This document shows positions 29,562 to 39,321 of a DNA stretch of 64,000 bases, one piece after another. Within the stretch, counting starts at the first letter, position 1. Each line of letters begins with the position of its first letter. Source of the DNA: Sphingobacteriales bacterium (GTDB lineage Bacteria > Bacteroidota > Bacteroidia > Chitinophagales > Chitinophagaceae); the NCBI GenBank assembly GCA_027491165.1, contig JAIXWS010000013.1, positions 17,193 to 81,192 on the forward strand. Direction: 5' to 3'. The position numbers and the translations under genes were made by a program. Under the pieces are notes generated by a model. That model was not told the DNA's origin. It worked only from the letters and a program-made list of their open reading frames with translations, and did not search any database.

Positions 29562-30806
29562 TTAAATGGTATACACCACTAAGCCATCACGGGTTTTGGG
29601 CTCAAACCAAGTGCTTTTGGGAGGCATTACTTGACCGCTATCAGCAATGTCAAACAGTTGCTGGATGCTTACGGGGTAGCAAGAAAATGCTACAGCCATT
29701 TCTCCGCTATTGACGCGTGTTTCCAGCTCTTTAAGCCCGCGGATACCCCCAACAAAATCTACACCCTTATCGGTGCGAGGATCGTGGATAGCGAGTATTT
29801 TTGAAAGTACTTTGTTTTGAAGAATGGTCACATCTAGAATGCCAATGGGGTCTTGGGTATAAGCTGTAGGTTTTGCTGATAGGCGATACCATTGCCCTTC
29901 GAGATACATGCCAAATTCATGCGGTACAGATGGTCTATAGGGTTCTGCTTCACCTGTTTTTTCAACCGTAAAATCTTCATGTAGTGCTGCTAGGAATGCA
30001 GCACTAGTCAAGCCATTCAGGTCTTTAGCCACACGATTGTAATCTAAAATGGCCAGTTCGCTTTCTGGGAAGATGCAGGTGATGAAATAATTAAAGGCTT
30101 CTTCTCCAGTGATGGCGATATCGCTGCCGTTCATTTCTTCATATACTTTTGCTGCAGAGGCGGCACGATGATGACCATCTGCAATATAAGTAGCAGGCAC
30201 CTCTTCGTTAAATAAGCGTGTGATACGCGCTACCTTGGCATAATCATCCATTACCCAAACTTTGTGTCCAACGCCATCTTCTGCTACAAAATTATACGTG
30301 GCCTCATGGTCTTTTTTCCATTGGGCAATAATTTGTTGTACATCTGCATGATCGCGATACGCCAAGAAAACAATTCCTGTTTGGGCTCGTGTAGTTTTGA
30401 TATGGTTAATACGGTCAAGTTCTTTTTCAGGGCGTGTAAATTCATGCTTTTTTATCACGCCTTTATTGTAGTCGTCTATCGATGAGCCGCACAATAATCC
30501 TGTTTGCGATCGGCCATTCATCACTAATTCATAAATGTAGTAGCATGGCTCTTTGTCTTGGATCAAAATGCCATCAGCAATCATTTGATCTAAATTTTCT
30601 TTGGCTTTTTGATATACTTCTGCGCTATGTACGTCAATACCAGCGGGCATATCTACTTCCGAGCGCGTAACGTGGTAAAAGTTTAAAGGATTCTTTGCTA
30701 TTGCTCGAGCTTCTTCAACGTTTACTACATCATAAGGTAATGTAGCTACTTGAGCTGCTATTGCTTGTTGCGGTCTTAATCCTTTGAAAGGGATAATCTT
30801 TGCCAT
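29562..30806 (-). CDS. DUF1015 family protein
   Basis: IIPFKGLRPQQAIAAQVATLPYDVVN, YIADGHHRAASA, GLKELE. Confidence 0.93.
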   Translation of the reverse strand: MAKIIPFKGLRPQQAIAAQVATLPYDVVNVEEARAIAKNPLNFYHVTRSEVDMPAGIDVHSAEVYQKAKENLDQMIADGILIQDKEPCYYIYELVMNGRSQTGLLCGSSIDDYNKGVIKKHEFTRPEKELDRINHIKTTRAQTGIVFLAYRDHADVQQIIAQWKKDHEATYNFVAEDGVGHKVWVMDDYAKVARITRLFNEEVPATYIADGHHRAASAAKVYEEMNGSDIAITGEEAFNYFITCIFPESELAILDYNRVAKDLNGLTSAAFLAALHEDFTVEKTGEAEPYRPSVPHEFGMYLEGQWYRLSAKPTAYTQDPIGILDVTILQNKVLSKILAIHDPRTDKGVDFVGGIRGLKELETRVNSGEMAVAFSCYPVSIQQLFDIADSGQVMPPKSTWFEPKTRDGLVVYTI

Positions 30807-30809
30807 GAT

Positions 30810-31907
30810 TTAGGTATGTTTTAGTTTTTCTTGTTCAAATTGTTGCAGTAAGGATACAAGTTTTTCTACTTGTTGCACAGTAATGGCATTGTATAATGAT
30901 ACACGCAAGCCGCCTACACTTCTATGTCCTCCAATTCCTTCGATCCCATTTTCTTTGCAAAAAGAAATGAGTTCTTTTTCTGTTTGGCTGTTAGATGTGC
31001 GAAAAACAACATTCATTTTACTCCGACTGTTTTCCTCTACAATGCCTTCTAGTAAAGTGTTTCGATCGATTTCTTTATACAGTAATGTTGCTTTAGCGTT
31101 GTTGTCTTTTTCTATGGTATCAATGCCCTTTGCTTTGATCCAGCGCAATACAAGTAAAGAAACATAGATGCCAAATACAGGAGGGGTATTGAGCACAGAA
31201 TGCTGCATTGCTTGTTGTTGATAATCTAATATGGGTGGTAGTTTTCGGACTATTTTGCCTAATAAGTTTTTCTTGATTACGACCAAAGTAACACCAGCGG
31301 CACCAAGATTTTTTTGTGCTACAGCATAAAATAAATCGAATCGGCTATAGTCTCTGTGTTGCGCAAAAATATCGCTACTCATGTCGGCAAAAAGGGGTAC
31401 TGGCGAATTGGGTATGTTTGAAAATTGACTGCCGTAAATGGTATTGTTGGTCGTGTAATGAAGATAGCTAAGGTTGTTGGGTATGGGTGCTTCTATTTCT
31501 GGAAGCATGGTATAGTTTAGTGCGCGAGAAGAGGCGATAGTATGTACATTGCCGTATTGTTTTGCATGCTCCTGTGCATCATGAGCCCAAAATCCACTAT
31601 CGATGTATCCTGCGCTAGCAGTGCTATCCAAAAAGTTCATGGGTATCATGGCAAACTGCAATCGCCCACCACCTTGCAACCAAAGCACATCATAAGTATC
31701 GGGATTAAGTTGACACAATTCTAATACAAGTGCCTTGCTTTCGCTTAGTAATTCCTCAAATAATTGACCACCTCGGTGTGGTATTTCTAAAATAGATAAT
31801 CCTGAATCTTTATAGTTGATCACCGCTTCAGCTGCCTCTGTTAATACCACTTGTGGTAATGCGGCGGGCCCTGCTCCAAAATTGATGATGGGTGAATGTG
31901 TGTTCAT
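30810..31907 (-). CDS. serC: phosphoserine aminotransferase
   Basis: INFGAGPAALPQVVL, LQGGGRLQFAMIPMNFL, GAAGVTLVVIKKNLLG, GIEGIGGHRSVGGLRVSLYNA. Confidence 0.97.
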   Translation of the reverse strand: MNTHSPIINFGAGPAALPQVVLTEAAEAVINYKDSGLSILEIPHRGGQLFEELLSESKALVLELCQLNPDTYDVLWLQGGGRLQFAMIPMNFLDSTASAGYIDSGFWAHDAQEHAKQYGNVHTIASSRALNYTMLPEIEAPIPNNLSYLHYTTNNTIYGSQFSNIPNSPVPLFADMSSDIFAQHRDYSRFDLFYAVAQKNLGAAGVTLVVIKKNLLGKIVRKLPPILDYQQQAMQHSVLNTPPVFGIYVSLLVLRWIKAKGIDTIEKDNNAKATLLYKEIDRNTLLEGIVEENSRSKMNVVFRTSNSQTEKELISFCKENGIEGIGGHRSVGGLRVSLYNAITVQQVEKLVSLLQQFEQEKLKHT

Positions 31908-32510
31908 TTATTTTTTTTCTTCTTGGCTAAAGGTTACGCCACCGCTTACTGCAAATTTCATGGCTTCTGCAGCATCCATTTGCGTCACTGCTTTCGTTTC
32001 TTTTTTATCGATTATAATTACCCAGCCTGAAATAGCATAAGCATGGGGCATATACACGGCAACCTTATCTTCAAGCCCCAGATTATCCATTTTTTTTTGG
32101 GTAAGAAAACCAATTCGCCAAATCTCTGGTTCCTGCTGTACCCTTACCCATACAGGTTTATTAAACTTTCGTTTGTCGCCCACAAAAGAGCCCATTATTT
32201 CTTTAACCGAAGAATAAATATGCTTGATACCTGGTGTGTGTTCTAATAAATGATTGAACGCATCGATAGCTTTGGCAAAGAAAAATCGGGTGCCCAGGTA
32301 GCCTACTAAAGTAACCGTACTTATCACTACCAGAAAGCCAATACCTCGAGGCAATTTGAAGGGTAGTATGCCCTCAAATGGGATTAAATCGTCGACATTT
32401 ACAAACACTTGGTATATAACATATGCTGTAACGGCTACAGGTCCTAGTATAACCAAGCCTTGAAAAAAGGAACGAATTAAAAGTTTTGCGAAGTACCGCA
32501 TTGATGTCAA
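31908..32510 (-). CDS. DUF502 family membrane protein
   Basis: GLVILGPVAVTAYVIYQVF, PGIKHIYSSVKEI, VAVYMPHAYAISGWVIII. Confidence 0.92.
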   Translation of the reverse strand: MTSMRYFAKLLIRSFFQGLVILGPVAVTAYVIYQVFVNVDDLIPFEGILPFKLPRGIGFLVVISTVTLVGYLGTRFFFAKAIDAFNHLLEHTPGIKHIYSSVKEIMGSFVGDKRKFNKPVWVRVQQEPEIWRIGFLTQKKMDNLGLEDKVAVYMPHAYAISGWVIIIDKKETKAVTQMDAAEAMKFAVSGGVTFSQEEKK

Positions 32511-32535
32511 TTATATTTCTGAACAAAGGTAAGGG

Positions 32536-34557
32536 CTATAAGCTATATCGTAAGCCTAAAAATCCTCGAATTCCTTGCAAGGAGGCATAATTATAGCTAG
32601 GGTCGAAGGTATAGCCTTTGGGGTTGGATAGGGGGTCATTTATGTTTTTGTCAAATGGGTCGAAGGGGCGCATAATAGGATTTTGTGGAACGAAATTCAA
32701 TAGGTTTTTGACACCCATGTACATTTCTATTTGCCTATTTACCTTATACGTTAGCTGGATGTTAGCGATACAAAACCATGGCGAATGTTCTGGACGAAAA
32801 TCATGTGCTAGTATGGGCACGCGCATTGGGCCAGTCCATTTGGCCGTAACATCAATGATCCATTTTTTGTGCGGGGTATAACTAGCGATACAATTGCCCG
32901 ACCAAGTCGGGGCATGCAACTGTTGGATGTTGTGCAATTGGCCATTGCTATCTTGCTGACGCAATAAAACATTCATATAACTTAGCCCAAATGTGACTTT
33001 TACGGGGAAGGTAAAACTTTTGTCTACATTGATAGAAACCCCGCGAGAAATGGCATGACCATTGAGGTTTTTAAAAATAATTTTTTGGGGATCGCTGTCA
33101 AAATCTCCCACAATCTTATTGGTAAAATAAGAGTAAAATCCTGTTACATCAATACTCATGGGTCCACTTCCGCTCGCTAATCGTAAAAGGTAATTAAGAT
33201 TGCTATTGTAGGATTTTTCGGGTTTTAACGCTTCCGCAATCAAAACACTCCGTGCGCCCGACAGGGCGGCATGGTCTTCTGTAAACAAGTTGACGACCCT
33301 AAAACCAGTGCCGGCACTTGCCCTGAAAGTATGGGTATAGTTGGGCGTGTATTTTACAGCTAACCTTGGCGAATGCACTAGTCCATGGTTTTGATTATAA
33401 TCTAATCTGTAGCCCGAAAGCAATTTGGTTTGGGGGTTCAAGGTCCACTCGTCTTGGATGAACATTCCGGGCAGCATAATTTTACTCGGCGCATTTGTTT
33501 TGCCATCAGGCCTGGCTGTTGCGGGCGAGTTATCATCATAATGGGTGTAGCGAAGGGAAGACCCTAAGAGAAAACTGTGCGACCTGCCTAATTGTTTATC
33601 CCAATAGGCTTGCGCAAAGGCCACTTGTTGCTGCGCAATATAAGGTGTGGTGCCATAAACAGAATTTTGGTCGTGCCAATTGTAGGATAGCTGCGTGATT
33701 ATTTTTTCTTTGAATGGCAATTGGTATTGGCCGATGATTTCCCACCTTTTTGTTTCTGCTTCCTCGGCATAAATGCTATCTCCACCGCGGAATGCTTTTG
33801 TCCAATTAGTCTGCCCGCCCCAAAGGTCTTCATAAGCATAACGGATTCCAAGGCTTGCTATGCGGCCTTCTTTTCGCTGTATGTTCCATTTATTAAAAAG
33901 GGAGATGCGGCTTTGCAGAGCCAAATCGGTAAAGCCATCTTGGTTATGATCTGTAGGCTTTTGGAATCGGTAATGATTAAGCCCTATGAGGCTTTGGATT
34001 TTTTTACCTAAAGAAAATTTTCCTGAGATATCAGCATTGTATTCCTGCCATGATGTGGCCATTACATCGACATTAAATTTTGGAGCTAGCTGTGCATTTT
34101 TTGTGATGACATTGATGATACCGCCCATCGCCTCTGAGCCATACAATGACGAGGCAGGTCCTTTTACCACCTCTATCCGGTCTATCATACTGTTAGGCAT
34201 GCCACTAAGCCCATATACCGTGGATAAGCTGCTCACTATCGGCATGCCATCTATCAAGATCATTGTATAAGCGCCCTCCATACCATTGATGTGGATATCG
34301 CCCGTATTGCAAACATTGCAATTGATTTGTGATTGCACTCCATTCAGTAAACCAACCGATTCGAATAGGCTAGGTGTAGGATTTTTTTGAAAAAACTTAT
34401 AGCTGATCAATTCTACAGGGACAACCGTTTCGCTGCGGCGCATGGCTTTTAAGCTGCCGCTTACCACTACTTCTTCCATCATTTTAGAAGAGTCTGTTTG
34501 CGCCAAGAGATTTTGAGCAAACAACAATAAAAGCAATAAAGCAGGGTAGCGCAACAT
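32536..34557 (-). CDS. TonB-dependent outer-membrane receptor
   Basis: Plug domain INCNVCNTGDIHINGMEGAYTMILIDGMPIVSSLSTVYGL, RIEVVKGPASSLYGSEAMGGIINVITK. Confidence 0.95.
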   Translation of the reverse strand: MLRYPALLLLLLFAQNLLAQTDSSKMMEEVVVSGSLKAMRRSETVVPVELISYKFFQKNPTPSLFESVGLLNGVQSQINCNVCNTGDIHINGMEGAYTMILIDGMPIVSSLSTVYGLSGMPNSMIDRIEVVKGPASSLYGSEAMGGIINVITKNAQLAPKFNVDVMATSWQEYNADISGKFSLGKKIQSLIGLNHYRFQKPTDHNQDGFTDLALQSRISLFNKWNIQRKEGRIASLGIRYAYEDLWGGQTNWTKAFRGGDSIYAEEAETKRWEIIGQYQLPFKEKIITQLSYNWHDQNSVYGTTPYIAQQQVAFAQAYWDKQLGRSHSFLLGSSLRYTHYDDNSPATARPDGKTNAPSKIMLPGMFIQDEWTLNPQTKLLSGYRLDYNQNHGLVHSPRLAVKYTPNYTHTFRASAGTGFRVVNLFTEDHAALSGARSVLIAEALKPEKSYNSNLNYLLRLASGSGPMSIDVTGFYSYFTNKIVGDFDSDPQKIIFKNLNGHAISRGVSINVDKSFTFPVKVTFGLSYMNVLLRQQDSNGQLHNIQQLHAPTWSGNCIASYTPHKKWIIDVTAKWTGPMRVPILAHDFRPEHSPWFCIANIQLTYKVNRQIEMYMGVKNLLNFVPQNPIMRPFDPFDKNINDPLSNPKGYTFDPSYNYASLQGIRGFLGLRYSL

Positions 34558-34568
34558 AGTTTGTGTTG

Positions 34569-34599
34569 CAAAAGTAAAATGTTAGAATAGACTAACAAA
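34569..34599 (-). promoter_or_regulatory. Bacteroidota promoter of the TonB receptor with an inverted repeat in its spacer
   Basis: Minus strand TTTG-N19-TACTTTTG; inverted repeat TGTTAG-AATAGA-CTAACA at 34580-34597. Confidence 0.75.
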
Positions 34600-34646
34600 A
34601 TTTAATTTATTATCCTTTCTCAGCTTGCTTTTATACTTTTGAAGCT

Positions 34647-35300
34647 ATGGTTTCGCTTACCGAAGAAAATTATCTCAAAGCATTATTGAGTCTTGCCAAA
34701 GAAAAGGGCGAGGTGAATGTTACCGATTTGAGCAAACATTTGGGCATCAAAATGCCCACGGCCAATAGTATGATGAAGAAGTTGGCTGAAAAAAAACTAG
34801 TGGTTTACGAAAGCTATAAGCCATTGCGCCTTACCGAAAAAGGGAAAAAAACAGCGGGGCTGATTATCCGAAAACATCGGCTCACCGAAATGTTTTTGGT
34901 AGATAAAATGGGTTTTGGCTGGGAGCAAGTACATGAAATTGCAGAGCAAATAGAACATATTCACTCGCAAGATTTCTTTGAGAAAATGGATGAATTATTG
35001 GGCTATCCCAAATTCGACCCACACGGTTCGCCCATACCAGATAAAAATGGCAAAATGGAATGGATAAGCTATCAAACGCTTACTCATTGCAATGTTGGCG
35101 ATGTAGTGCACTTAGCTGCTGTGACAAATTCCTCGGCAGAATTTCTGAAATTCCTGAATGCACGCGAATTGAAATTGGGAGCCCGTCTGCGTATCTTAGC
35201 TATTGAGTCTTTTGATAAAAGCATGACCATTACTTATGATGGTCGAAGCGATGAAGTATTGAGCGCCTTAGTTTGCGAAAAGCTGCTTGTCACTCTATAA
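34647..35300 (+). CDS. DtxR/MntR-family metal-dependent transcriptional regulator
   Basis: SLTEENYLKALLSLAKEKGEVNVTDLSKHLGIKMPTANSMMKKLAEKKLVVYESYKPLRLTEKGKKTAGLIIRKHRLTEMFLV. Confidence 0.94.
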   Translation: MVSLTEENYLKALLSLAKEKGEVNVTDLSKHLGIKMPTANSMMKKLAEKKLVVYESYKPLRLTEKGKKTAGLIIRKHRLTEMFLVDKMGFGWEQVHEIAEQIEHIHSQDFFEKMDELLGYPKFDPHGSPIPDKNGKMEWISYQTLTHCNVGDVVHLAAVTNSSAEFLKFLNARELKLGARLRILAIESFDKSMTITYDGRSDEVLSALVCEKLLVTL

Positions 35301-35308
35301 ACAAAGAA

Positions 35309-38296
35309 CTACTGAATCTCTTTGAGTTGCTTTGCATAAACTTCTGGTCTGTTTTTGTTAGCAGGAATTCCTAAGGCTTCGTAAATATAGTCTTGCGCTA
35401 CAGTGCGCACACTTAACTTGTTAATGGCATTGTTCTCAGCATTAGGGTGGATTCTATTGGATAAAAACACAAAAACAATCTCGTTTTCAGGATCGGCCCA
35501 TGCACAAGTTCCCGTAAAGCCTTGATGCCCGAAAGTGTATCCACTACAGCGCTCGCCACAAGGGCCCGCATCATCTCTGTGTTGGCTAGGCTTGTCAAAC
35601 CCCAAAGCTCTGCGACTAATGGGAGAATTATAGGCAATAAATTTTTCTACCGTTGCATTGGTAAAATATCGCTTGCCATTATAAATGCCATTTTTTTGCA
35701 ACATTAAAAAGATAGCAGCTACATCTTCTGCTGTGGCAAACAATCCTGCATGTCCCGCTATACCACCCATCATGGCCGCAGCGGGGTCGTGCACATAGCC
35801 TTGTATTAATTGGTGACGAAAAGCTAGGTCGTTTTCGGTTGGCGTAATTCTGTTGATGTTGTGTTTTTTTAAGGGGTTGTAACTAATGTTTTTCAATCCC
35901 ATTGGTTCATAAAATTGTTGCTCAACATAAGTATTGATCGGTTTTTTGCTCAATGCTTCTACTACTTTTTGTAAAAAAAGAAAATCTAAATCGCTGTATA
36001 CATATTTACCCACCGTTTCTAGCGGCTGGTCTAAAATGCGGCGCCAGATGGTATCTTCGTATGTGTTACGCATATACAGTTGCTTGGCTACTGCTTTATT
36101 CCATCCCTCTGACGGGCTACTTTGATAAAGGTCTTCTCGTAGGTTTTTGTTGGCGGAATCAAGCGTTTCTTTATAAAAAGGGATCCAGGCCTTTAAGCCC
36201 GCTTGGTGTAAAAGCAAATTTTTTATACTGATGTTTTGTTTATCGGTGCCGATAACCCAAGGCAAATAATCTTTGAGTTTTTTATTGAGGTCGAGCTTAC
36301 CCTCTTCATATAATTTCATGATGGCAATATTGGTGCTCAAAACCTTGGTAATACTTGCTACATCATATAGGGTATTGTTATCGACAAGTGTTTTTTTTTG
36401 ATAGTCGAAATAACCAAAAGATTCGTTGTAAATAATTTTGCCTTTATGCATCGCCAAAACTCTTGCGCCCGGAAATACCCGCTGCGCGACACAATGCTGC
36501 ATAAATGAATTCAATTTGTTCAAAGCATCTGGCGCTAACAGGGCGCCTTGATTCGCTTTGTTGAGTCTGTTTGGTTCATTAGGAACCAGGCTGCCTGTGG
36601 GCATGTCTTTACTTTGCATTGTTGGGCATACCGAAACCGGCAAGGATCCCTTGGGGATAACACTGCCCGAAAGCACTTCTGCTGCTACTCTTTGGCTTAT
36701 GCTATCATCCTCGTACATCACTAATGCCGATTTGGTTTCGCAAATATTTTTCATGATATAGGCATTGCCCATCAACACAATCATCACTTTCGGATGATTT
36801 TGAACTTGTCGTAGAAAGGATAATATACCCGCATCCAATCCGTAGTTTTTAGCAGGATACATGTTTGCTCTATGTATTGCCACAATGGTTAGGTCAAAAT
36901 TGTTCAAATCTTTACAGGCCTTATCAATGGAGGGGATTGATGAGCCTTCGGGCAACCAATTACTAACGATATTGGGAAATTTCTTGCTCAATTCACTGCT
37001 TAATGCACTGCTGTTCGTGTTAACACCTATATATTGTATTGATTGATTTTGCTGGGCTAATTTTTCAAGAATAGCATTTTCGTCGCGCAACAATGTGGCT
37101 GCAGCAGCGGCCACTTCATGTCTTAGGCTTTGCGTCAATTGATTTAATTCTTGGCTAAGATTGTTTGTATTGATTGGTGTAAATTGGTGTAATTTGTAAT
37201 CGTACTTTGCAGCAAGAATTTTCTTTACGCGTTCTTCTAAATCGCGTTCTTGAATTCGCCCATCTATCATTGCTGCTTTTATTTTGGCAATAGCTACTGG
37301 CACATTTTGTGAAAATAATAGCACATCATTTCCTGCTAAGAATGCTTTTAGGTCTACTTCTCCGGGCTGAAAATATTTGGCAACGCCATCCATATTTAAA
37401 GCATCGGTAAAGGTTAATCCATTAAAGCCAAGTTCTTTTTTTAAGAGATTGGTAACTGTATTGTAGGATAATGTTGTGGGTATGCGAAAACCTTTTTCTA
37501 AAGCGGGTACTTCTAAATGCGCAATCATCACGCTTTGTGCTCCATCCTTAATGAGTTTTTTAAAGGGATACAACTCTACATCGTGCAATTCTTCAAGACT
37601 TCTATTGATGATGGGTAAATCCTTGTGGGAGTCTGTTGCGGTATTGCCATGTCCGGGAAAATGTTTGAGACAAGCCATTACACCATTATCTTGAAGGCCT
37701 TTCATATATGCGCGTCCCAATTGGGTTACCAAGTATTTATTTTCACCAAAGGAGCGGCTATTGATTACAGGGTTATTGGCATTGTTGTTGATGTCTATGT
37801 CTGGAGCGAAATTTACCTGTACGCCCATTCTGCGACATTGGTATGCTACCGCTCTGCCCACCTGATACATTAATGCTGTATCACGCGTAGCGCCAATCAT
37901 CATTTGACGAGGAAGATTCATAACACTGTCTAGGCGCATGCCTAATCCCCATTCTGCATCCATAGACAAAAGTAAAGGTACTTGAGCCATGGCTTGGTAT
38001 TTGTTGGTCAGGTTTGCCTGGCGCACTGGTCCGCCTTGCATAAAAATGAGCCCTCCAATTTGATGGTTTTTTATCAAGGTTTCAATAGCCTCTTGGTTGG
38101 ATTTTGGGCCACCACTATAGGCTGCCACCATAAAAAGCTGACCAATTCTCTCGTCAGTATTTAATTTTGAATACACACTATCCACCCATTTTTGCTTGGG
38201 GGAGTTAGGAGCATTTCTTACAGAATTTTGTGCAATAGATATCTGAGCGCTGCAAACGAAAAGTGTAGTAATGATTGCAATAAGGCGTATTGTCAT
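35309..38296 (-). CDS. glycoside hydrolase family 3 (NagZ-like) fused to a beta-lactamase-fold serine hydrolase
   Basis: KHFPGHGNTATDSHKDLP (NagZ motif) in N-half; YDVASITKV (SxxK) and FTGTCAW/GHAGLF in C-half. Confidence 0.94.
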   Translation of the reverse strand: MTIRLIAIITTLFVCSAQISIAQNSVRNAPNSPKQKWVDSVYSKLNTDERIGQLFMVAAYSGGPKSNQEAIETLIKNHQIGGLIFMQGGPVRQANLTNKYQAMAQVPLLLSMDAEWGLGMRLDSVMNLPRQMMIGATRDTALMYQVGRAVAYQCRRMGVQVNFAPDIDINNNANNPVINSRSFGENKYLVTQLGRAYMKGLQDNGVMACLKHFPGHGNTATDSHKDLPIINRSLEELHDVELYPFKKLIKDGAQSVMIAHLEVPALEKGFRIPTTLSYNTVTNLLKKELGFNGLTFTDALNMDGVAKYFQPGEVDLKAFLAGNDVLLFSQNVPVAIAKIKAAMIDGRIQERDLEERVKKILAAKYDYKLHQFTPINTNNLSQELNQLTQSLRHEVAAAAATLLRDENAILEKLAQQNQSIQYIGVNTNSSALSSELSKKFPNIVSNWLPEGSSIPSIDKACKDLNNFDLTIVAIHRANMYPAKNYGLDAGILSFLRQVQNHPKVMIVLMGNAYIMKNICETKSALVMYEDDSISQRVAAEVLSGSVIPKGSLPVSVCPTMQSKDMPTGSLVPNEPNRLNKANQGALLAPDALNKLNSFMQHCVAQRVFPGARVLAMHKGKIIYNESFGYFDYQKKTLVDNNTLYDVASITKVLSTNIAIMKLYEEGKLDLNKKLKDYLPWVIGTDKQNISIKNLLLHQAGLKAWIPFYKETLDSANKNLREDLYQSSPSEGWNKAVAKQLYMRNTYEDTIWRRILDQPLETVGKYVYSDLDFLFLQKVVEALSKKPINTYVEQQFYEPMGLKNISYNPLKKHNINRITPTENDLAFRHQLIQGYVHDPAAAMMGGIAGHAGLFATAEDVAAIFLMLQKNGIYNGKRYFTNATVEKFIAYNSPISRRALGFDKPSQHRDDAGPCGERCSGYTFGHQGFTGTCAWADPENEIVFVFLSNRIHPNAENNAINKLSVRTVAQDYIYEALGIPANKNRPEVYAKQLKEIQ

Positions 38297-38370
38297 AATT
38301 CAAAAATAGTATTTATTGATTTTCTTTAGGTAAATAATGGCTGTACATTTGAATAATAATTTTTATTGCG

Positions 38371-39258
38371 ATGTCTAAGAAGGTGGTAATAGCTGGTGGT
38401 ACAGGTTTTATAGGGAATTATCTATCCCAAAGGTTTAAAGAAGACGGATATGAAGTAGTTATAATTTCACGTCAAAAAAACCATGTTCATTGGCAAAATG
38501 CCATCGGCATTAAGGCTGCTTTAGAAGGGGCTGAAATGCTCATAAATCTGGCCGGCAAGCCTATAAATACCCGTTTTACGGAACAGAATAAAGCGGAGTT
38601 GATTAGTTCTCGTGTAGACACTACAGGGTTGTTGGGTAAGGCCTTGCAGCAATGTCTACAGCCACCAAGCATTTGGCTCAATGCCAGTGGTGCGCATATC
38701 TATGGTACAAGTGATCAGAAGGAGCACACCGAAAAAGACCAATTAGACCATACGTTTTTCCCGGCAATAATGGCACAAAAATGGGAGGATGCTCTGTATA
38801 AATATGAGCTGGCCAATACGCGCACAGTAGCTTTACGTATTTCGATTGTTTTGGGTAGAGGAGGAGGTGTATTGCAACCTTTTGTGCAGCTCACTAAGTG
38901 GTTTTTAGGTGGGCAACAAGGTAGTGGCCGACAAATATTTAGTTGGATTCACCTGGAGGATTTTTACCAGATTATTCGATTTGCCGCTGCTCATGAGCAT
39001 GTTGTAGGCGCGCTGAATATTTGCAGTCCTGAACCCGTAAATAATGCAGTATTGATGCGTAGCTTACGCAAAATACTCCATCGGCCATTTGGCTTTCCTG
39101 CTCCTGCTTTCGGCATAAAAATAGGCGCGGCAATTTTGGGTATTGAGCCTGATTTGATTTTAAAAAGCTTGTCTGTTTATCCTCAAAAATTAATAGATGC
39201 CGGCTATAAATTTAAATATCCGAAAATCGATTCCGCTCTAGAAGAAATCTTGTCTTAA
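38371..39258 (+). CDS. TIGR01777-type NAD-dependent epimerase/dehydratase
   Basis: VVIAGGTGFIGNYL, INLAGKPINTRFTEQNKAELISSRV, SWIHLEDF. Confidence 0.93.
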   Translation: MSKKVVIAGGTGFIGNYLSQRFKEDGYEVVIISRQKNHVHWQNAIGIKAALEGAEMLINLAGKPINTRFTEQNKAELISSRVDTTGLLGKALQQCLQPPSIWLNASGAHIYGTSDQKEHTEKDQLDHTFFPAIMAQKWEDALYKYELANTRTVALRISIVLGRGGGVLQPFVQLTKWFLGGQQGSGRQIFSWIHLEDFYQIIRFAAAHEHVVGALNICSPEPVNNAVLMRSLRKILHRPFGFPAPAFGIKIGAAILGIEPDLILKSLSVYPQKLIDAGYKFKYPKIDSALEEILS

Positions 39259-39321
39259 ATTTTTTTTTGGGCTTTTCCCTCTGCTTAATCTTTTGCCTAT
39301 ACAGCTTTTTTGATTGCGGTT

